64,000 bases of DNA from Vibrio mexicanus (GTDB lineage: Bacteria; Pseudomonadota; Gammaproteobacteria; Enterobacterales; Vibrionaceae): NCBI RefSeq assembly GCF_001012815.1, contig NZ_JYJP01000144.1, positions 1-64,000 of the forward strand, given 5' to 3'. The position numbers and the translations under genes are program-made. Shown in pieces: positions 38,499 to 49,006 of the stretch (its first letter is position 1; each line of letters starts with the position of its first letter). Below the pieces are notes generated by a model. It was given only the letters and a program-made list of their open reading frames with translations, ran no database searches and was not told the origin of the DNA.

Positions 38499-39044
38499 TT
38501 ATTCTATAACGCTAATGTTAGTGATCACGATAGGATCAACCGGCACATCTTGCATACGTCCTACGCTGCGAGTTGGTTTTTTAGCCATACCTTGGACGAC
38601 TTCAAAGCCTTTTGTCACACGGCCAAACACTGCGTATCCGTCAGAGCTTCGGCTTTTGTTTAGGAAATGGTTGTCTTTGAAGTTGATAAAGAACTGACGG
38701 GTTGCCGAATTGGGATCGTTTGTTCGAGCCATTGCAACTGTCGCCGTGTTGTTAGCAACATTATTATCCGCTTCGTTTTTAATTGGTGCATAGGTCTCTA
38801 GTCGTTTGAAGTCTTTATCAAACCCGCCACCTTGCGCCATGAAATTAGGAATAACGCGGTGGAAGATACTGCCCTCATAACTGCCGTCTTCGACATAGCG
38901 AAGAAAGTTCTCGACCGAAATTGGTGCTTTCTTTTCATACAGCTCAATCTCAAATGGACCGAGGTTGGTCTCAACCAGAACTTTTGGTGCAGCTAATAGT
39001 GAGCAGCTAACGAGAGCCAGTGATGCAATGAACGCACGCAACAT
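38499..39044 (-). CDS. ppiA: Periplasmic peptidyl-prolyl isomerase, cyclophilin (PpiA-like)
   Basis: 181 residues with a signal peptide (about 1-18, ending LLAA-PK). Cyclophilin core: FHRVIPNFMAQGG, ATVAMARTNDPNSATRQFF and VFGRVTKGFEVV. It catalyses cis-trans proline isomerisation in the periplasm. Its start overlaps the yajG stop by one base (TAATG). Confidence 0.93.
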   Translation of the reverse strand: MLRAFIASLALVSCSLLAAPKVLVETNLGPFEIELYEKKAPISVENFLRYVEDGSYEGSIFHRVIPNFMAQGGGFDKDFKRLETYAPIKNEADNNVANNTATVAMARTNDPNSATRQFFINFKDNHFLNKSRSSDGYAVFGRVTKGFEVVQGMAKKPTRSVGRMQDVPVDPIVITNISVIE

Positions 39045-39613
39045 TAGAAGCGCTCCTGCATGTAAGTACGAAGCTCACTGTCGTTTGCTATTTCTTGAAC
39101 AACGAGATTAGTGACATCGTTAAGCACTTGCTCAACTTCTTCGTTTGACGCACTCAGCATGCCTGAACGAGAACCCGTGCCCGTGTAAGTTTTAACCAGT
39201 TTGCCTTTTGGTGTTTCAGCCGTTACTTCGATGGTTACTTTGCCGTCCATCTCATTTTCCATCACGCTGTGTTTCACTGTCACGAGCGCTTCTTGGATCT
39301 CAACAACAACAGAGTTTTCACTGTTTACTGTAGAGCGGAAGCCTTGAGAGTTAAATTGCTCAGCCAGCGCATTTTCGATAGCAATGCGAACATTTTGCTT
39401 AGAGTGGATAGGCTCAATGTTTGAACGACCACTGTCGACAAGAGCAACATATTGCGCAGAACGAACGTCTTTACTGGTTAGAGTAAAAGTGCTGCCTTGC
39501 ACGAGGTCACTGTTACTCAGCGTAGCTTTTGGCATGAAGTTAATCTGTTCTTGCTGAGGCGCCGAACATGCTGCAAGCAAAGCCACTGAAGCTGCTAGAA
39601 CCAGTTTTCTCAT
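39044..39613 (-). CDS. yajG: YajG family lipoprotein
   Basis: 189 residues. Signal peptide with lipobox LLAACSAP, so the Cys becomes the N-terminus of an outer-membrane lipoprotein. The rest (about residues 50-180) matches the YajG family, function unknown. It is translationally coupled with ppiA; in enterobacteria yajG sits beside ampG, as here. Confidence 0.88.
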   Translation of the reverse strand: MRKLVLAASVALLAACSAPQQEQINFMPKATLSNSDLVQGSTFTLTSKDVRSAQYVALVDSGRSNIEPIHSKQNVRIAIENALAEQFNSQGFRSTVNSENSVVVEIQEALVTVKHSVMENEMDGKVTIEVTAETPKGKLVKTYTGTGSRSGMLSASNEEVEQVLNDVTNLVVQEIANDSELRTYMQERF

Positions 39614-39674
39614 GGTAATTTCCTTTTCTTATATCTTTATCAACGTAGCGTCGACGATAACGACGTGAAACGAG

Positions 39675-40817
39675 TTATTTAGTTGCTTGTAAAATAACAA
39701 ATTTGTTGTTGGAAGCGAGCGTTTTTACGTTCGACTTGCCGAATAGTCTCGATAATTTACCATCGTAGCCGAGGTGACGATTACCGATAACTATTAATTG
39801 CCCACCAGTGTTAAGAACATGCTTTGCATCACAGAACATCTGCCAAGCGATATGATCGGTAATGGCTTGTTGCTGGTGAAAGGGAGGGTTACAAACGACA
39901 AGATCGTATTCTTGTGCTGGGAAACCATCTAAACAATTGTTTGCTATGGCGTTGAATCTATCACTCTCACCAAACTGTTTTGTCAGGTTTTCTTTAGCAC
40001 TTTGCACCGCCATGTAACTTTCGTCTACTGAGGTTATGTGCGCGTCAGGGTTGAGCTGAGCAAGCTTGACTGAGAGCACTCCATTTCCGCAACCGAGATC
40101 CAGAACTTTGGCACTGCCGAGATCACGAGGTAAATGCTTAAGCATGAAGCGGGCACCAAGATCGAGCGATTCGCCAGAGTACACATTGGGTAAGTTACCA
40201 AGCTCAAAGCTTTCACCATCAACAGGCCAGTAGTTATGCGGTGACACCTCAGATATTGGGCTACTATTAGGGGTGCTAAAGACAAGTCGATGTTTCTTCC
40301 AAGCTAATGATGTGGTGGTTGTACCTAGGTACTTCTCAAATAACTTTAATGTCGACGTGTGGATCTCTTTTGCTTTATTAACGGCGATGACTGGCGTTCC
40401 CGGCTTAAGATACTTACGAAGCTGGGATAATTGCCAAATCAGGTGACGATTGATCTTCGGGATCTGCATCAGCACGATGTCTGTATCTGCTGGAATGTCA
40501 TCCATCGTAGAGTCCAGGGTAATGTCCTTGCACTGATTAGCGCGTATATTTTGTTTAGTGCCTTGATGGGCAATAAACGAATCACTCATCATGGTGACTT
40601 GGTGTTTGTCGGATAACCAGCAAGAAAGGGCGCCAAAATGGTCATTGAGAACAAGGATGCGACTGCTGAGCGGTAAATCGAGCTCTTCAACATGGGTAAT
40701 TAAGTACTCATCACCCGCATCCCATGCTTGAAGTGTTTCATTGTGTCTTTTGGGATAGCGATGGAGAGTGAGGGTTCGTTCAAGTAGTGTGAGCTCGGTT
40801 TTCATATCAAATTGCAT
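39675..40817 (-). CDS. rlmG: 23S rRNA (guanine-1835-N2)-methyltransferase RlmG
   Basis: About 380 residues. An N-terminal degenerate methyltransferase domain is followed by a C-terminal active one with SAM motif VLDLGCGNGVLSVKLA and catalytic NPPF in DLVVCNPPFHQQQ. Modifies G1835 of 23S rRNA. Two possible starts four codons apart (40817 or 40805); the longer is given. Confidence 0.94.
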   Translation of the reverse strand: MQFDMKTELTLLERTLTLHRYPKRHNETLQAWDAGDEYLITHVEELDLPLSSRILVLNDHFGALSCWLSDKHQVTMMSDSFIAHQGTKQNIRANQCKDITLDSTMDDIPADTDIVLMQIPKINRHLIWQLSQLRKYLKPGTPVIAVNKAKEIHTSTLKLFEKYLGTTTTSLAWKKHRLVFSTPNSSPISEVSPHNYWPVDGESFELGNLPNVYSGESLDLGARFMLKHLPRDLGSAKVLDLGCGNGVLSVKLAQLNPDAHITSVDESYMAVQSAKENLTKQFGESDRFNAIANNCLDGFPAQEYDLVVCNPPFHQQQAITDHIAWQMFCDAKHVLNTGGQLIVIGNRHLGYDGKLSRLFGKSNVKTLASNNKFVILQATK

Positions 40818-40961
40818 ATAGAGAAATAACAGGTTTATTGTCGCAAATGAATGCGACGGTGCAAAGGCAAACCTTCCCCAAAAGATTGAAGGTAGGTAGA
40901 ATTAACCGCATTAGTCTAAGTATAAGAAACCAAAACCCTTTTGGTGAGATTAGGAAGAAAT

Positions 40962-41267
40962 ATGATTCAAAGTGTCATTGAAACTAAGTTGTCAGAGGCG
41001 TTCGCACCAGAACATCTTGAAGTGCTGAACGAGAGTTATATGCACAATGTTCCTGAAGGTTCTGAAAGCCACTTTAAGGTGGTCATTGTCAGTGATGAAT
41101 TCGAATCTAAACGCCTAATTGCTAGGCATCGTGCGGTTAACCAAGTGTTGGCCGAGGAGCTAGCCAATCATATCCATGCGCTCTCTATTCATACTTACAC
41201 CAAGAGTGAATGGGCAGAGTCAGGAAATGCGCCAGATAGCCCAATGTGTATGGGCGGTGGAAAATAA
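40962..41267 (+). CDS. bolA: BolA family protein
   Basis: 101 residues from ATG 40962 (MIQSVIETKLSEAFAPEHL), with AGGAAG upstream. BolA fold with conserved HFKVVIVSDEFE and RHRAVNQVLAEEL. It partners monothiol glutaredoxins in iron-sulfur handling and affects cell shape and stress genes. Monocistronic with its own terminator. Confidence 0.95.
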   Translation: MIQSVIETKLSEAFAPEHLEVLNESYMHNVPEGSESHFKVVIVSDEFESKRLIARHRAVNQVLAEELANHIHALSIHTYTKSEWAESGNAPDSPMCMGGGK

Positions 41268-41272
41268 TTAAC

Positions 41273-41300
41273 AAGGGTAGCGTTTGCTACCCTTTTTTTG
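41273..41300 (+). terminator. Terminator after bolA
   Basis: Stem AAGGGTAGC/GCTACCCTT (41273-41281 and 41286-41294) with loop GTTT and a T-run. Confidence 0.92.
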
Positions 41301-41698
41301 TTTGAAATATAAGCAAAACGTTAACAGCATAACAACATGTATCAAATGTGAATGGATTAACAGGAAATATTAAGGAATGTTTCAAACATTAAAAGCCTTG
41401 ATAAAATTAGGGTCATTGATGTTTGTGCGATGGTTCAAAGTTATGACTATTCTTTAGCCTTTCAGTGCTAAATCAATACAATTAAAGCCATGTATTAGGT
41501 GATTGGTCATGGCATCAACTTTGTAAAAGATGATAGACTGTCGCACCTGATAACACTCGCCATAAGTATGTGACGAGTATTTTAATAGGATGTTGCGATT
41601 TTGGTGTTTTAAACCGCGCCAAAACCGGACACTGATGTCGTGTCTAAAAGTTACGCAATTAAAAGAATCTTTTTCCCGATAAAGTAGTGCAAGTGCGT
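41301..41698 (+). other. Upstream region of the nqr operon
   Basis: About 400 bp without an ORF. A loose inverted repeat TTTTGG/CCAAAA lies just over 40 bp before 41640. Several AT-rich hexamers could be -10 elements, but I could not choose one. The long gap suggests a regulated or 5'-extended nqr transcript. Confidence 0.4.
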
Positions 41699-43038
41699 AT
41701 GATTACAATAAAGAAGGGTTTGGACCTTCCTATTGCAGGAACTCCTACCCAGGTGATTAATGATGGTAAAACCATCAATAAAGTCGCCTTGCTTGGCGAA
41801 GAGTATGTTGGAATGCGTCCTACGATGCATGTTCGCGTAGGCGATGAAGTAAAGAAAGCTCAAGTTCTTTTTGAAGATAAGAAGAATCCAGGAGTGAAGT
41901 TTACTTCTCCAGCAAGCGGTAAAGTCATCGAAGTTAACCGTGGTGCTAAACGTGTACTTCAATCAGTTGTGATTGAAGTTGCAGGTGAAGAGCAGGTGAC
42001 ATTCGATAAGTTCGAATCTGGCCAACTAGCGGGTCTTGATCGTAATACGGTTAAAACTCAGCTTGTTGATTCAGGTCTTTGGACTGCTTTCCGTACTCGT
42101 CCGTTCAGCAAGGTTCCAGCAATTGAGTCTTCAACTCAGGCAATTTTTGTAACAGCTATCGATACTAATCCTTTAGCTGCACACCCTGAGCTCATTATTA
42201 ATGAGCAAGCAGACGCTTTCGTCGCTGGTCTTGATGTTATTTCTACATTAACTGACGGTAAGGTTTACGTATGTAAATCTGGCGCCAGTTTGCCACGCTC
42301 AACGCAAAACAATGTAGAAGAACATGTTTTCCATGGCCCACACCCAGCAGGTCTTGCGGGTACTCACATGCATTTCTTGTACCCAGTAAGTACAGAGAAT
42401 GTCGCATGGAGCATCAACTACCAAGACGTTATTGCTGTTGGTCAGCTTTTCCTAACAGGTGAACTTTACACAGATCGTGTTGTGTCACTAGCAGGCCCTG
42501 TAGTGAACAACCCGCGCCTAGTTCGCACGACAATTGGTGCGAGCTTGAATGATCTAACAGATAGCGAGCTGATGCCTGGCGAAGTTCGTATTATCTCGGG
42601 TTCAGTACTTTCAGGCACTCAAGCGACGGGGCCTCACGCTTATCTTGGTCGATACCATGCTCAGGTATCGGTACTAAGAGAAGGCCGTGAGAAAGATCTG
42701 TTCGGCTGGGCAATGCCTGGTAAGAACAAGTTCTCTATTACTCGCTCTTTCCTTGGCCACTTATTTAAGGGCCAGTTGTTCAACATGACAACAACGACAA
42801 ACGGTAGTGATCGTTCTATGGTGCCAATCGGCAACTACGAGCGTGTACTTCCTTTGGATATGGAACCAACTCTGCTTCTTCGTGACCTATGTGCAGGTGA
42901 CATCGATAGTGCTCAAGCGCTTGGCGCTTTGGAGCTTGATGAAGAAGACTTAGCGTTGTGTACCTTTGTATGTCCAGGCAAATACGAGTACGGTCAGCTA
43001 CTTCGTGAATGCTAGATACGATTGAGAAAGAAGGGTAA
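41699..43038 (+). CDS. nqrA: Na+-NQR subunit A (one frame break at 3' end)
   Basis: Peripheral subunit of the Na+-pumping NADH:quinone reductase, implicated in quinone binding. ATG 41699 (MITIKKGLDLPIAG). As sequenced it ends prematurely after LLREC at 43015; adding one C near 43012 restores LDTIEKEG and a stop at 43036-43038, giving 446 residues, the standard vibrio length. nqrB starts 4 nt later, another sign that the longer frame is the true one. Confidence 0.95.
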
Positions 43039-43042
43039 TTTC

Positions 43043-44284
43043 ATGCTTAAAAAGTTTCTCGAAGATATTGAGCATCATTTTGAGCCTGGTGGTAAGCATG
43101 AAAAGTGGTTTGCGCTTTATGAAGCAGCAGCAACCCTGTTCTACACGCCAGGTATGGTTACGAAAAAGAGCTCACATGTTCGTGATAGCGTTGACCTAAA
43201 ACGTATTATGATCATGGTTTGGTTCGCGGTATTCCCAGCTATGTTCTGGGGTATGTACAACGCGGGTAACCAAGCGATTGCAGCTTTAAACTTTATGCAC
43301 GCAGGCAGCGAACTTGCAGACGTCATTGCGGGTAACTGGCACTACTGGTTAACAGAAATGCTGGGCGGCTCTCTAGGTGCGGACGCAGGCGTTGGCAGTA
43401 AGATGCTTCTGGGTGCAACGTTCTTCCTACCAATCTACGCAACAGTGTTTGTTGTCGGTGGCTTCTGGGAAGTTCTATTCTGTATGGTGCGTAAGCACGA
43501 AGTAAACGAAGGTTTCTTCGTCACTTCGATTCTATTCGCACTTATCGTTCCGCCTACGCTTCCTCTATGGCAAGCTGCTTTGGGTATCACGTTCGGTGTT
43601 GTTGTTGCTAAAGAGATCTTTGGTGGTACAGGCCGTAACTTCCTAAACCCTGCTCTTGCTGGTCGTGCTTTCCTATTCTTCGCATACCCTGCGCAGATTT
43701 CAGGTGACACAGTTTGGGTTGCTGCTGATGGCTTTTCTGGTGCAACAGCACTTAGCCAATGGGCACAAGGTGGTACAGGTGAACTTGTTAACACAATCAC
43801 TGGCGCTCCAATTACTTGGATGGATGCATTCATCGGTAACATCCCAGGTTCCATTGGTGAAGTATCAACACTTGCACTAATGATCGGTGCTGCAATGATC
43901 GTCTACATGCGAATCGCTTCTTGGCGTATTATCGCAGGTGTAATGATCGGTATGATTGCAACAGCGACGCTATTCAATGTGATCGGTTCAGACACGAACC
44001 CAATGTTCAATATGCCATGGCACTGGCACCTAGTTTTAGGTGGCTTCGCATTCGGTATGTTCTTTATGGCAACAGACCCTGTGTCGGCTTCATTTACCAA
44101 CGGTGGTAAGTGGTGGTACGGCATCCTTATCGGCGGTATGTGTGTCATGATTCGTGTGGTTAACCCAGCGTACCCAGAAGGTATGATGCTGGCGATTCTA
44201 TTCGCGAACTTGTTTGCACCTCTGTTCGACCACGTTGTGGTTGAGAAGAACATCAAACGGAGACTAGCACGCTATGGCAAGTAA
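43043..44284 (+). CDS. nqrB: Na+-NQR subunit B
   Basis: 413 residues, about ten membrane segments. The FMN-attachment motif is SGAT (threonine about residue 235), flavinylated by ApbE encoded downstream. Start ATG 43043 (MLKKFLEDIEHHFEPGG). The central TGRNFLNPALAGRAF is a family hallmark. Site of riboflavin/Na+ coupling in the complex. nqrC overlaps its end by 11 nt. Confidence 0.97.
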   Translation: MLKKFLEDIEHHFEPGGKHEKWFALYEAAATLFYTPGMVTKKSSHVRDSVDLKRIMIMVWFAVFPAMFWGMYNAGNQAIAALNFMHAGSELADVIAGNWHYWLTEMLGGSLGADAGVGSKMLLGATFFLPIYATVFVVGGFWEVLFCMVRKHEVNEGFFVTSILFALIVPPTLPLWQAALGITFGVVVAKEIFGGTGRNFLNPALAGRAFLFFAYPAQISGDTVWVAADGFSGATALSQWAQGGTGELVNTITGAPITWMDAFIGNIPGSIGEVSTLALMIGAAMIVYMRIASWRIIAGVMIGMIATATLFNVIGSDTNPMFNMPWHWHLVLGGFAFGMFFMATDPVSASFTNGGKWWYGILIGGMCVMIRVVNPAYPEGMMLAILFANLFAPLFDHVVVEKNIKRRLARYGK

Positions 44285-45041
44285 TAACGATAGCATTAAA
44301 AAGACGCTGGGCGTTGTTATTGGACTGAGTTTAGTTTGTTCAATCGTCGTATCAGCAGCGGCTGTTGGCCTTCGTAGCCAACAACAAGCCAACGCAGTAT
44401 TAGATAAGCAAAGCAAAATCGTTGAAGTTGCAGGAATTGAGTCTGAAGGCTCTGTACCTGAGCTGTTTGCTGAGTACATCGAGCCACGCTTGGTAGACTT
44501 CGAAACAGGTGAGTACATCGACGGTGACGCAGCGGCTTACGATCAGCGTAAAGCTGCAAAAGATCCTGCTACGTCAATTCGTCTGACTTCAGATCAAGAT
44601 AACGCCAAGATTCTTCGCCGTGCAAACACTGGCGTGGTTTACCTAGTAAAATCTGATGCAGGTTTTGACAAGGTAATCATCCCTGTTCACGGTAATGGCC
44701 TATGGTCAATGATGTACGCGTTTGTTGCGGTTGAAAGTGACGGTAACACAATCTCTGGCATCACTTACTACGAGCAAGGTGAAACTCCTGGACTTGGTGG
44801 TGAAGTTGAGAACCCATCTTGGCGTGCTCAGTTTGTTGGTAAGAAACTGTTCGATGAGAACAATCAACCAGCAATCCAAGTGGTTAAAGGTGGTGCTCCA
44901 GCAGGTTCAGAGCACGGTGTCGATGGCCTATCAGGTGCAACTTTGACAGGCAACGGCGTTCAGGGCACTTTCGATTTCTGGTTGGGTGATATGGGCTTTG
45001 GTCCTTTCCTTACCAATGTTCGTGATGGAGGCTTGAACTAA
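44274..45041 (+). CDS. nqrC: Na+-NQR subunit C
   Basis: 255 residues. One N-terminal membrane helix (about 11-31) anchors a periplasmic FMN domain with DGLSGAT (threonine 223, second covalent FMN). VVYLVKSDAGFDKVIIPVHG and GETPGLGGEVENPSW match the family. Stop overlaps the nqrD start (TAATG). Confidence 0.97.
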   Translation: MASNNDSIKKTLGVVIGLSLVCSIVVSAAAVGLRSQQQANAVLDKQSKIVEVAGIESEGSVPELFAEYIEPRLVDFETGEYIDGDAAAYDQRKAAKDPATSIRLTSDQDNAKILRRANTGVVYLVKSDAGFDKVIIPVHGNGLWSMMYAFVAVESDGNTISGITYYEQGETPGLGGEVENPSWRAQFVGKKLFDENNQPAIQVVKGGAPAGSEHGVDGLSGATLTGNGVQGTFDFWLGDMGFGPFLTNVRDGGLN

Positions 45042-45673
45042 TGTCAGCATCTAAAGACATGAAACAGAACTTAGTGTCGCCAATTATCGACAACAACCCG
45101 ATTGCCCTTCAGGTACTGGGTGTTTGTTCAGCGTTGGCGGTAACCACTAAGTTAGAAACAGCATTTGTTATGACACTAGCCGTAGTATTTGTAACGGCTC
45201 TGTCTAACTTCTTTGTTTCACTTATCCGTAACCACATTCCAAACAGCGTTCGTATCATTGTTCAAATGGCAATCATCGCATCGCTTGTAATCGTGGTTGA
45301 CCAAGTGCTTAAAGCATACCTATACGATATCTCTAAGCAGCTATCGGTATTCGTTGGTCTAATCATTACTAACTGTATCGTAATGGGCCGTGCAGAAGCG
45401 TACGCAATGAAGTCTGCGCCACTACCGTCTCTAATCGATGGTATTGGTAACGGTCTAGGCTACGGTTTCGTACTGATTACTGTTGGCTTCTTCCGCGAGC
45501 TATTTGGCTCAGGCAAGCTATTCGGTCTAGAAGTACTGCCGCTAGTAAGCAACGGTGGTTGGTATCAGCCAAACGGTCTAATGCTATTAGCACCATCTGC
45601 TTTCTTCTTAATCGGTTTCCTAATTTGGGCTATCCGTACATGGAAGCCTGAACAAGTGGAAGCGAAGGAGTAA
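45041..45673 (+). CDS. nqrD: Na+-NQR subunit D
   Basis: 210-residue integral membrane subunit with six hydrophobic segments. The cysteine in LGVCSALAVT and the one in IITNCIVMGRAEAYAM are the conserved pair that, with NqrE, ligate the intramembrane iron centre. nqrE starts 7 nt after. Confidence 0.97.
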   Translation: MSASKDMKQNLVSPIIDNNPIALQVLGVCSALAVTTKLETAFVMTLAVVFVTALSNFFVSLIRNHIPNSVRIIVQMAIIASLVIVVDQVLKAYLYDISKQLSVFVGLIITNCIVMGRAEAYAMKSAPLPSLIDGIGNGLGYGFVLITVGFFRELFGSGKLFGLEVLPLVSNGGWYQPNGLMLLAPSAFFLIGFLIWAIRTWKPEQVEAKE

Positions 45674-45680
45674 GGACGTC

Positions 45681-46277
45681 ATGGAACATTACATTAGCTT
45701 ATTAGTTAAATCGATTTTTATCGAAAACTTGGCGCTCTCTTTCTTCCTAGGTATGTGTACATTCCTAGCGGTATCTAAGAAAGTTAAGACGTCTTTCGGC
45801 CTAGGTGTTGCGGTAGTTGTTGTACTAACCATCGCTGTACCAGTGAACAACCTTCTTTACAATCTAGTATTGAAAGAGAATGCGTTGGTTGCAGGTGTAG
45901 ACCTAAGCTTCTTGAATTTTATTACCTTCATCGGTGTTATCGCAGCATTGGTTCAGATCCTAGAAATGGTTCTAGACCGATTCTTCCCACCACTATACAA
46001 CGCACTGGGTATCTTCCTTCCGTTAATCACGGTTAACTGTGCGATCTTTGGTGGCGTATCTTTCATGGTACAGCGTGATTACAACTTTGCTGAATCTGTG
46101 GTTTACGGTTTCGGTTCTGGTATCGGTTGGATGCTAGCGATCGTTGCTCTAGCAGGTATCCGTGAGAAGATGAAGTACTCTGATGTACCTCCTGGTCTAC
46201 GTGGTCTTGGTATTACGTTTATCTCTGTAGGTCTTATGGCGTTAGGCTTTATGTCTTTCTCTGGTGTTCAACTGTAA
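45681..46277 (+). CDS. nqrE: Na+-NQR subunit E
   Basis: 198 residues, six membrane segments, inverted in topology relative to NqrD. Conserved cysteines lie in LGMCTFLAVSKKV and ITVNCAIFGGV. Forms the NqrDE iron-sulfur core. nqrF starts 33 nt downstream. Confidence 0.97.
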   Translation: MEHYISLLVKSIFIENLALSFFLGMCTFLAVSKKVKTSFGLGVAVVVVLTIAVPVNNLLYNLVLKENALVAGVDLSFLNFITFIGVIAALVQILEMVLDRFFPPLYNALGIFLPLITVNCAIFGGVSFMVQRDYNFAESVVYGFGSGIGWMLAIVALAGIREKMKYSDVPPGLRGLGITFISVGLMALGFMSFSGVQL

Positions 46278-46310
46278 TTCGGGTAAACCGTAACAATTAA
46301 GGAATAATCA

Positions 46311-47536
46311 ATGAATACTATTATTCTTGGTGTAGTGATGTTTACCCTTATTGTACTGGCTTTAGTACTAGTGATTCTTTTCGCTAAGTCTAAGCTTGTA
46401 CCATCAGGTGACATTACTATTTCTGTAAACGATGACCCTTCATTGGCTATCGTTACACAGCCAGGTAGCAAGCTACTGGGTGCACTAGCGGGTGCTGGTG
46501 TATTCGTATCTTCTGCTTGTGGTGGCGGTGGTTCTTGTGGCCAGTGTCGCGTAAAAGTTAAATCAGGTGGTGGTGACATTCTACCAACCGAGCTTGACCA
46601 CATTACTAAAGGTGAAGCGCGTGAAGGGGAGCGTCTAGCATGTCAGGTAGCAATGAAAACTGACATGGATATCGAACTTCCTGAAGAGATTTTCGGCGTT
46701 AAGAAGTGGGAATGTGAAGTTATCTCTAACGATAACAAAGCAACCTTCATCAAAGAGCTTAAGCTTCAAATTCCAGATGGCGAGTCAGTACCTTTCCGTG
46801 CTGGTGGTTACATCCAGATTGAAGCACCTGCTCACCACGTTAAGTACTCTGATTTCGATGTACCTGAAGAGTATCGTGAAGATTGGGATAAGTTTAACCT
46901 ATTCCGCTACGAGTCTAAGGTAAGTGAAGAGACAATCCGTGCTTACTCAATGGCGAACTACCCAGAAGAAGAAGGTATTATTATGCTAAACGTGCGTATC
47001 GCTACGCCGCCGCCTAATAATCCTGATGTACCGCCAGGTATCATGTCTTCGTTCATCTGTCTCTAAAAGAAGGCGACAAGTGTACTATCTCAGGTCCATT
47101 TGGTGAGTTCTTTGCGAAAGACACAGACAACGAGATGGTCTTCGTTGGTGGTGGTGCGGGTATGGCTCCAATGCGTTCTCATATCTTCGATCAGCTTAAG
47201 CGTCTTAACTCTAAGCGTAAGATGTCGTTCTGGTACGGTGCACGTTCTAAGCGCGAAATGTTCTATGTAGAAGATTTCGACGGCCTACAAGCAGAAAACG
47301 ACAACTTCGTATGGCACTGTGCTCTTTCTGACCCAATGCCAGAAGATAATTGGGATGGCTACACAGGCTTCATCCATAACGTACTGTATGAAAACTATCT
47401 GAAGGACCACGAAGCGCCTGAAGATTGTGAGTACTACATGTGTGGTCCACCGATGATGAACGCAGCTGTTATCGGCATGCTGAAAGATCTTGGTGTTGAG
47501 GATGAGAACATCCTACTTGATGACTTTGGTGGTTAA
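46311..47536 (+). CDS. nqrF: Na+-NQR subunit F, NADH-oxidising (one frame break)
   Basis: N-terminal membrane helix, then a plant-type [2Fe-2S] domain with Cys70, Cys76, Cys79 and Cys111 (ACGGGGSCGQC and LACQV), then FAD- and NADH-binding domains (RAYSMANYPEEEG; GGGAGMAPMRSHIFDQ; MCGPPMMNAAVIGML). The frame breaks near 47059 after MSSFI; one more G reads WSLKEGDKCTISGPFGEFF and gives 408 residues, the normal length. Entry point of electrons into the pump. Confidence 0.96.
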
Positions 47537-47560
47537 TCCCAACTAAGTTGTTGAAATTAT

Positions 47561-47592
47561 GGCTGGCTCTATTGAGTCAGCCTTTGTTTTTC
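47561..47592 (+). terminator. Terminator after nqrF
   Basis: Stem GGCTGGCTC/GAGTCAGCC (47561-47569 and 47574-47582) with one G-T pair, then a T-rich run. It may reduce but not stop transcription into apbE. Confidence 0.7.
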
Positions 47593-47693
47593 TAAAGGCA
47601 TCATACGTAAAACAGTCGCATTCGTTTCTACGTGCAGTTTGCTTTTTTACTTATGTTTCCTTTCGCATTGTTAATTATTACAGGAGTAAGCAA

Positions 47694-48689
47694 GTGAGAT
47701 TTTGGCTTGTTGCATTAACTTCTATTTTTGTTTTGGCTGGCTGTGGAAAGCCGTTAGAGCAAGTGCATTTAACTGGCCCGACGATGGGCACAACCTACAA
47801 CATTAAGTACATTCCAGCGGAAGGCCTGCCAAGTTCTTCTGATGTGCAAATTGAAGTAGACAGGCTGCTTGAAGAAGTGAATCAGCAGATGTCGACGTAC
47901 CGTAAAGACTCTGAGCTAAGCCAATTCAACCAATACCAAGGCGACGATGAGTTTGAAGTGTCTTGGCAGACGGCAAAAGTCGTTAATGAAGCGATTCGTT
48001 TGAACCAACTTACGCACGGAGCTTTAGACGTAACAGTTGGCCCGTTGGTTAACTTATGGGGCTTTGGCCCAGAAGCGAGACGCGAAAAGGTACCGTCTGA
48101 ACAAGAGATAGCGAAGCGCCGCGAGATGACGGGGATACAGCACCTATCGGCAACTGAGTCGACGATTCGCAAAGACATCCCGAATCTATACGTTGATTTA
48201 TCTACGATAGCCAAAGGCTGGGGTGTTGATGTCGTCGCTGATTACATTGGCTCATTGGGTATAGAAAACTTCATGGTGGAAGTGGGCGGTGAGATGCGTG
48301 TGGCGGGCCTTAACCGTGAAAGCGTGCCGTGGCGAATTGCCATTGAAAAGCCGTCAGTTGATGAGAGAAGTATCCAAGAGATCATTGAGCCAGGTAATAT
48401 GGCGGTTGCTACATCGGGCGACTACAGAAATTATTTTGAACGCGATGGTATTCGTTATTCACATATCATCGACCCTAAAACCGCTTTTCCTATCAACAAT
48501 AAAGTAGTGTCGGTGACGGTTTTAAATGAGTCTTCTATGACAGCAGATGGCCTTTCAACCGGTCTAATGGTATTGGGTGAACAACAAGGTATGGAAATCG
48601 CCAATCAGCATGGCATTCCGATGCTGATGATTGTGAAAACAGAAGACGGATTTACAGAATTAGTTTCAGAGGCGTTTAAGCTTATATGA
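47694..48689 (+). CDS. apbE: FAD:protein FMN transferase ApbE
   Basis: 331 residues. GTG 47694 preceded by AGGAG is chosen over an upstream in-frame ATG because it opens directly into a lipoprotein signal with lipobox VLAGC. Motifs PTMGTTYNIKY, YVDLSTIAKGWGVD and VEVGGEMRVAGLN fit ApbE. It attaches FMN to the SGAT threonines of NqrB and NqrC, which explains its place in this operon. Confidence 0.96.
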   Translation: MRFWLVALTSIFVLAGCGKPLEQVHLTGPTMGTTYNIKYIPAEGLPSSSDVQIEVDRLLEEVNQQMSTYRKDSELSQFNQYQGDDEFEVSWQTAKVVNEAIRLNQLTHGALDVTVGPLVNLWGFGPEARREKVPSEQEIAKRREMTGIQHLSATESTIRKDIPNLYVDLSTIAKGWGVDVVADYIGSLGIENFMVEVGGEMRVAGLNRESVPWRIAIEKPSVDERSIQEIIEPGNMAVATSGDYRNYFERDGIRYSHIIDPKTAFPINNKVVSVTVLNESSMTADGLSTGLMVLGEQQGMEIANQHGIPMLMIVKTEDGFTELVSEAFKLI

Positions 48690-48734
48690 ATCGATAATCG
48701 CCGCAGAGCGTAATAACGAGAAGAGTAGGTAGCA

Positions 48735-48989
48735 ATGACAACATTTATTATGACTTTCGGAGCTTTCTTAGGTGTGATTGTGCTGATGTCGGTCGGTTAC
48801 ATTTTCCAAAAGAAAGTAGTTAAAGGTAGCTGCGGCGGCCTAGGTGCCGTTGGCGTAGATAAGGTGTGTAACTGTCCAGAGCCTTGTGATGCGCGTAAGA
48901 AGCGTGAAGCGCGTGAAGCTGAGCGTGCTGAAAAGCTTGCGGCACGTGCAGAGAAGCAAGCGGCTTGGGAAAAAGATCGCATTGCTTGA
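48735..48989 (+). CDS. nqrM: Na+-NQR maturation protein NqrM
   Basis: 84 residues. N-terminal membrane helix (about 4-24), then the four-cysteine motif in GSCGGLGAVGVDKVCNCPEPC and a long Lys/Arg/Glu/Ala-rich helix. NqrM delivers iron to the NqrD/NqrE cysteine site. Last gene of the nqr cluster. Confidence 0.95.
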   Translation: MTTFIMTFGAFLGVIVLMSVGYIFQKKVVKGSCGGLGAVGVDKVCNCPEPCDARKKREAREAERAEKLAARAEKQAAWEKDRIA

Positions 48990-49006
48990 TTCAAAAAGCG
49001 AACATC

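Noticed and set aside
43435..43854. 139-codon frame antisense to nqrB
   Set aside because: nqrB is unambiguous; the antisense frame results from its codon bias.
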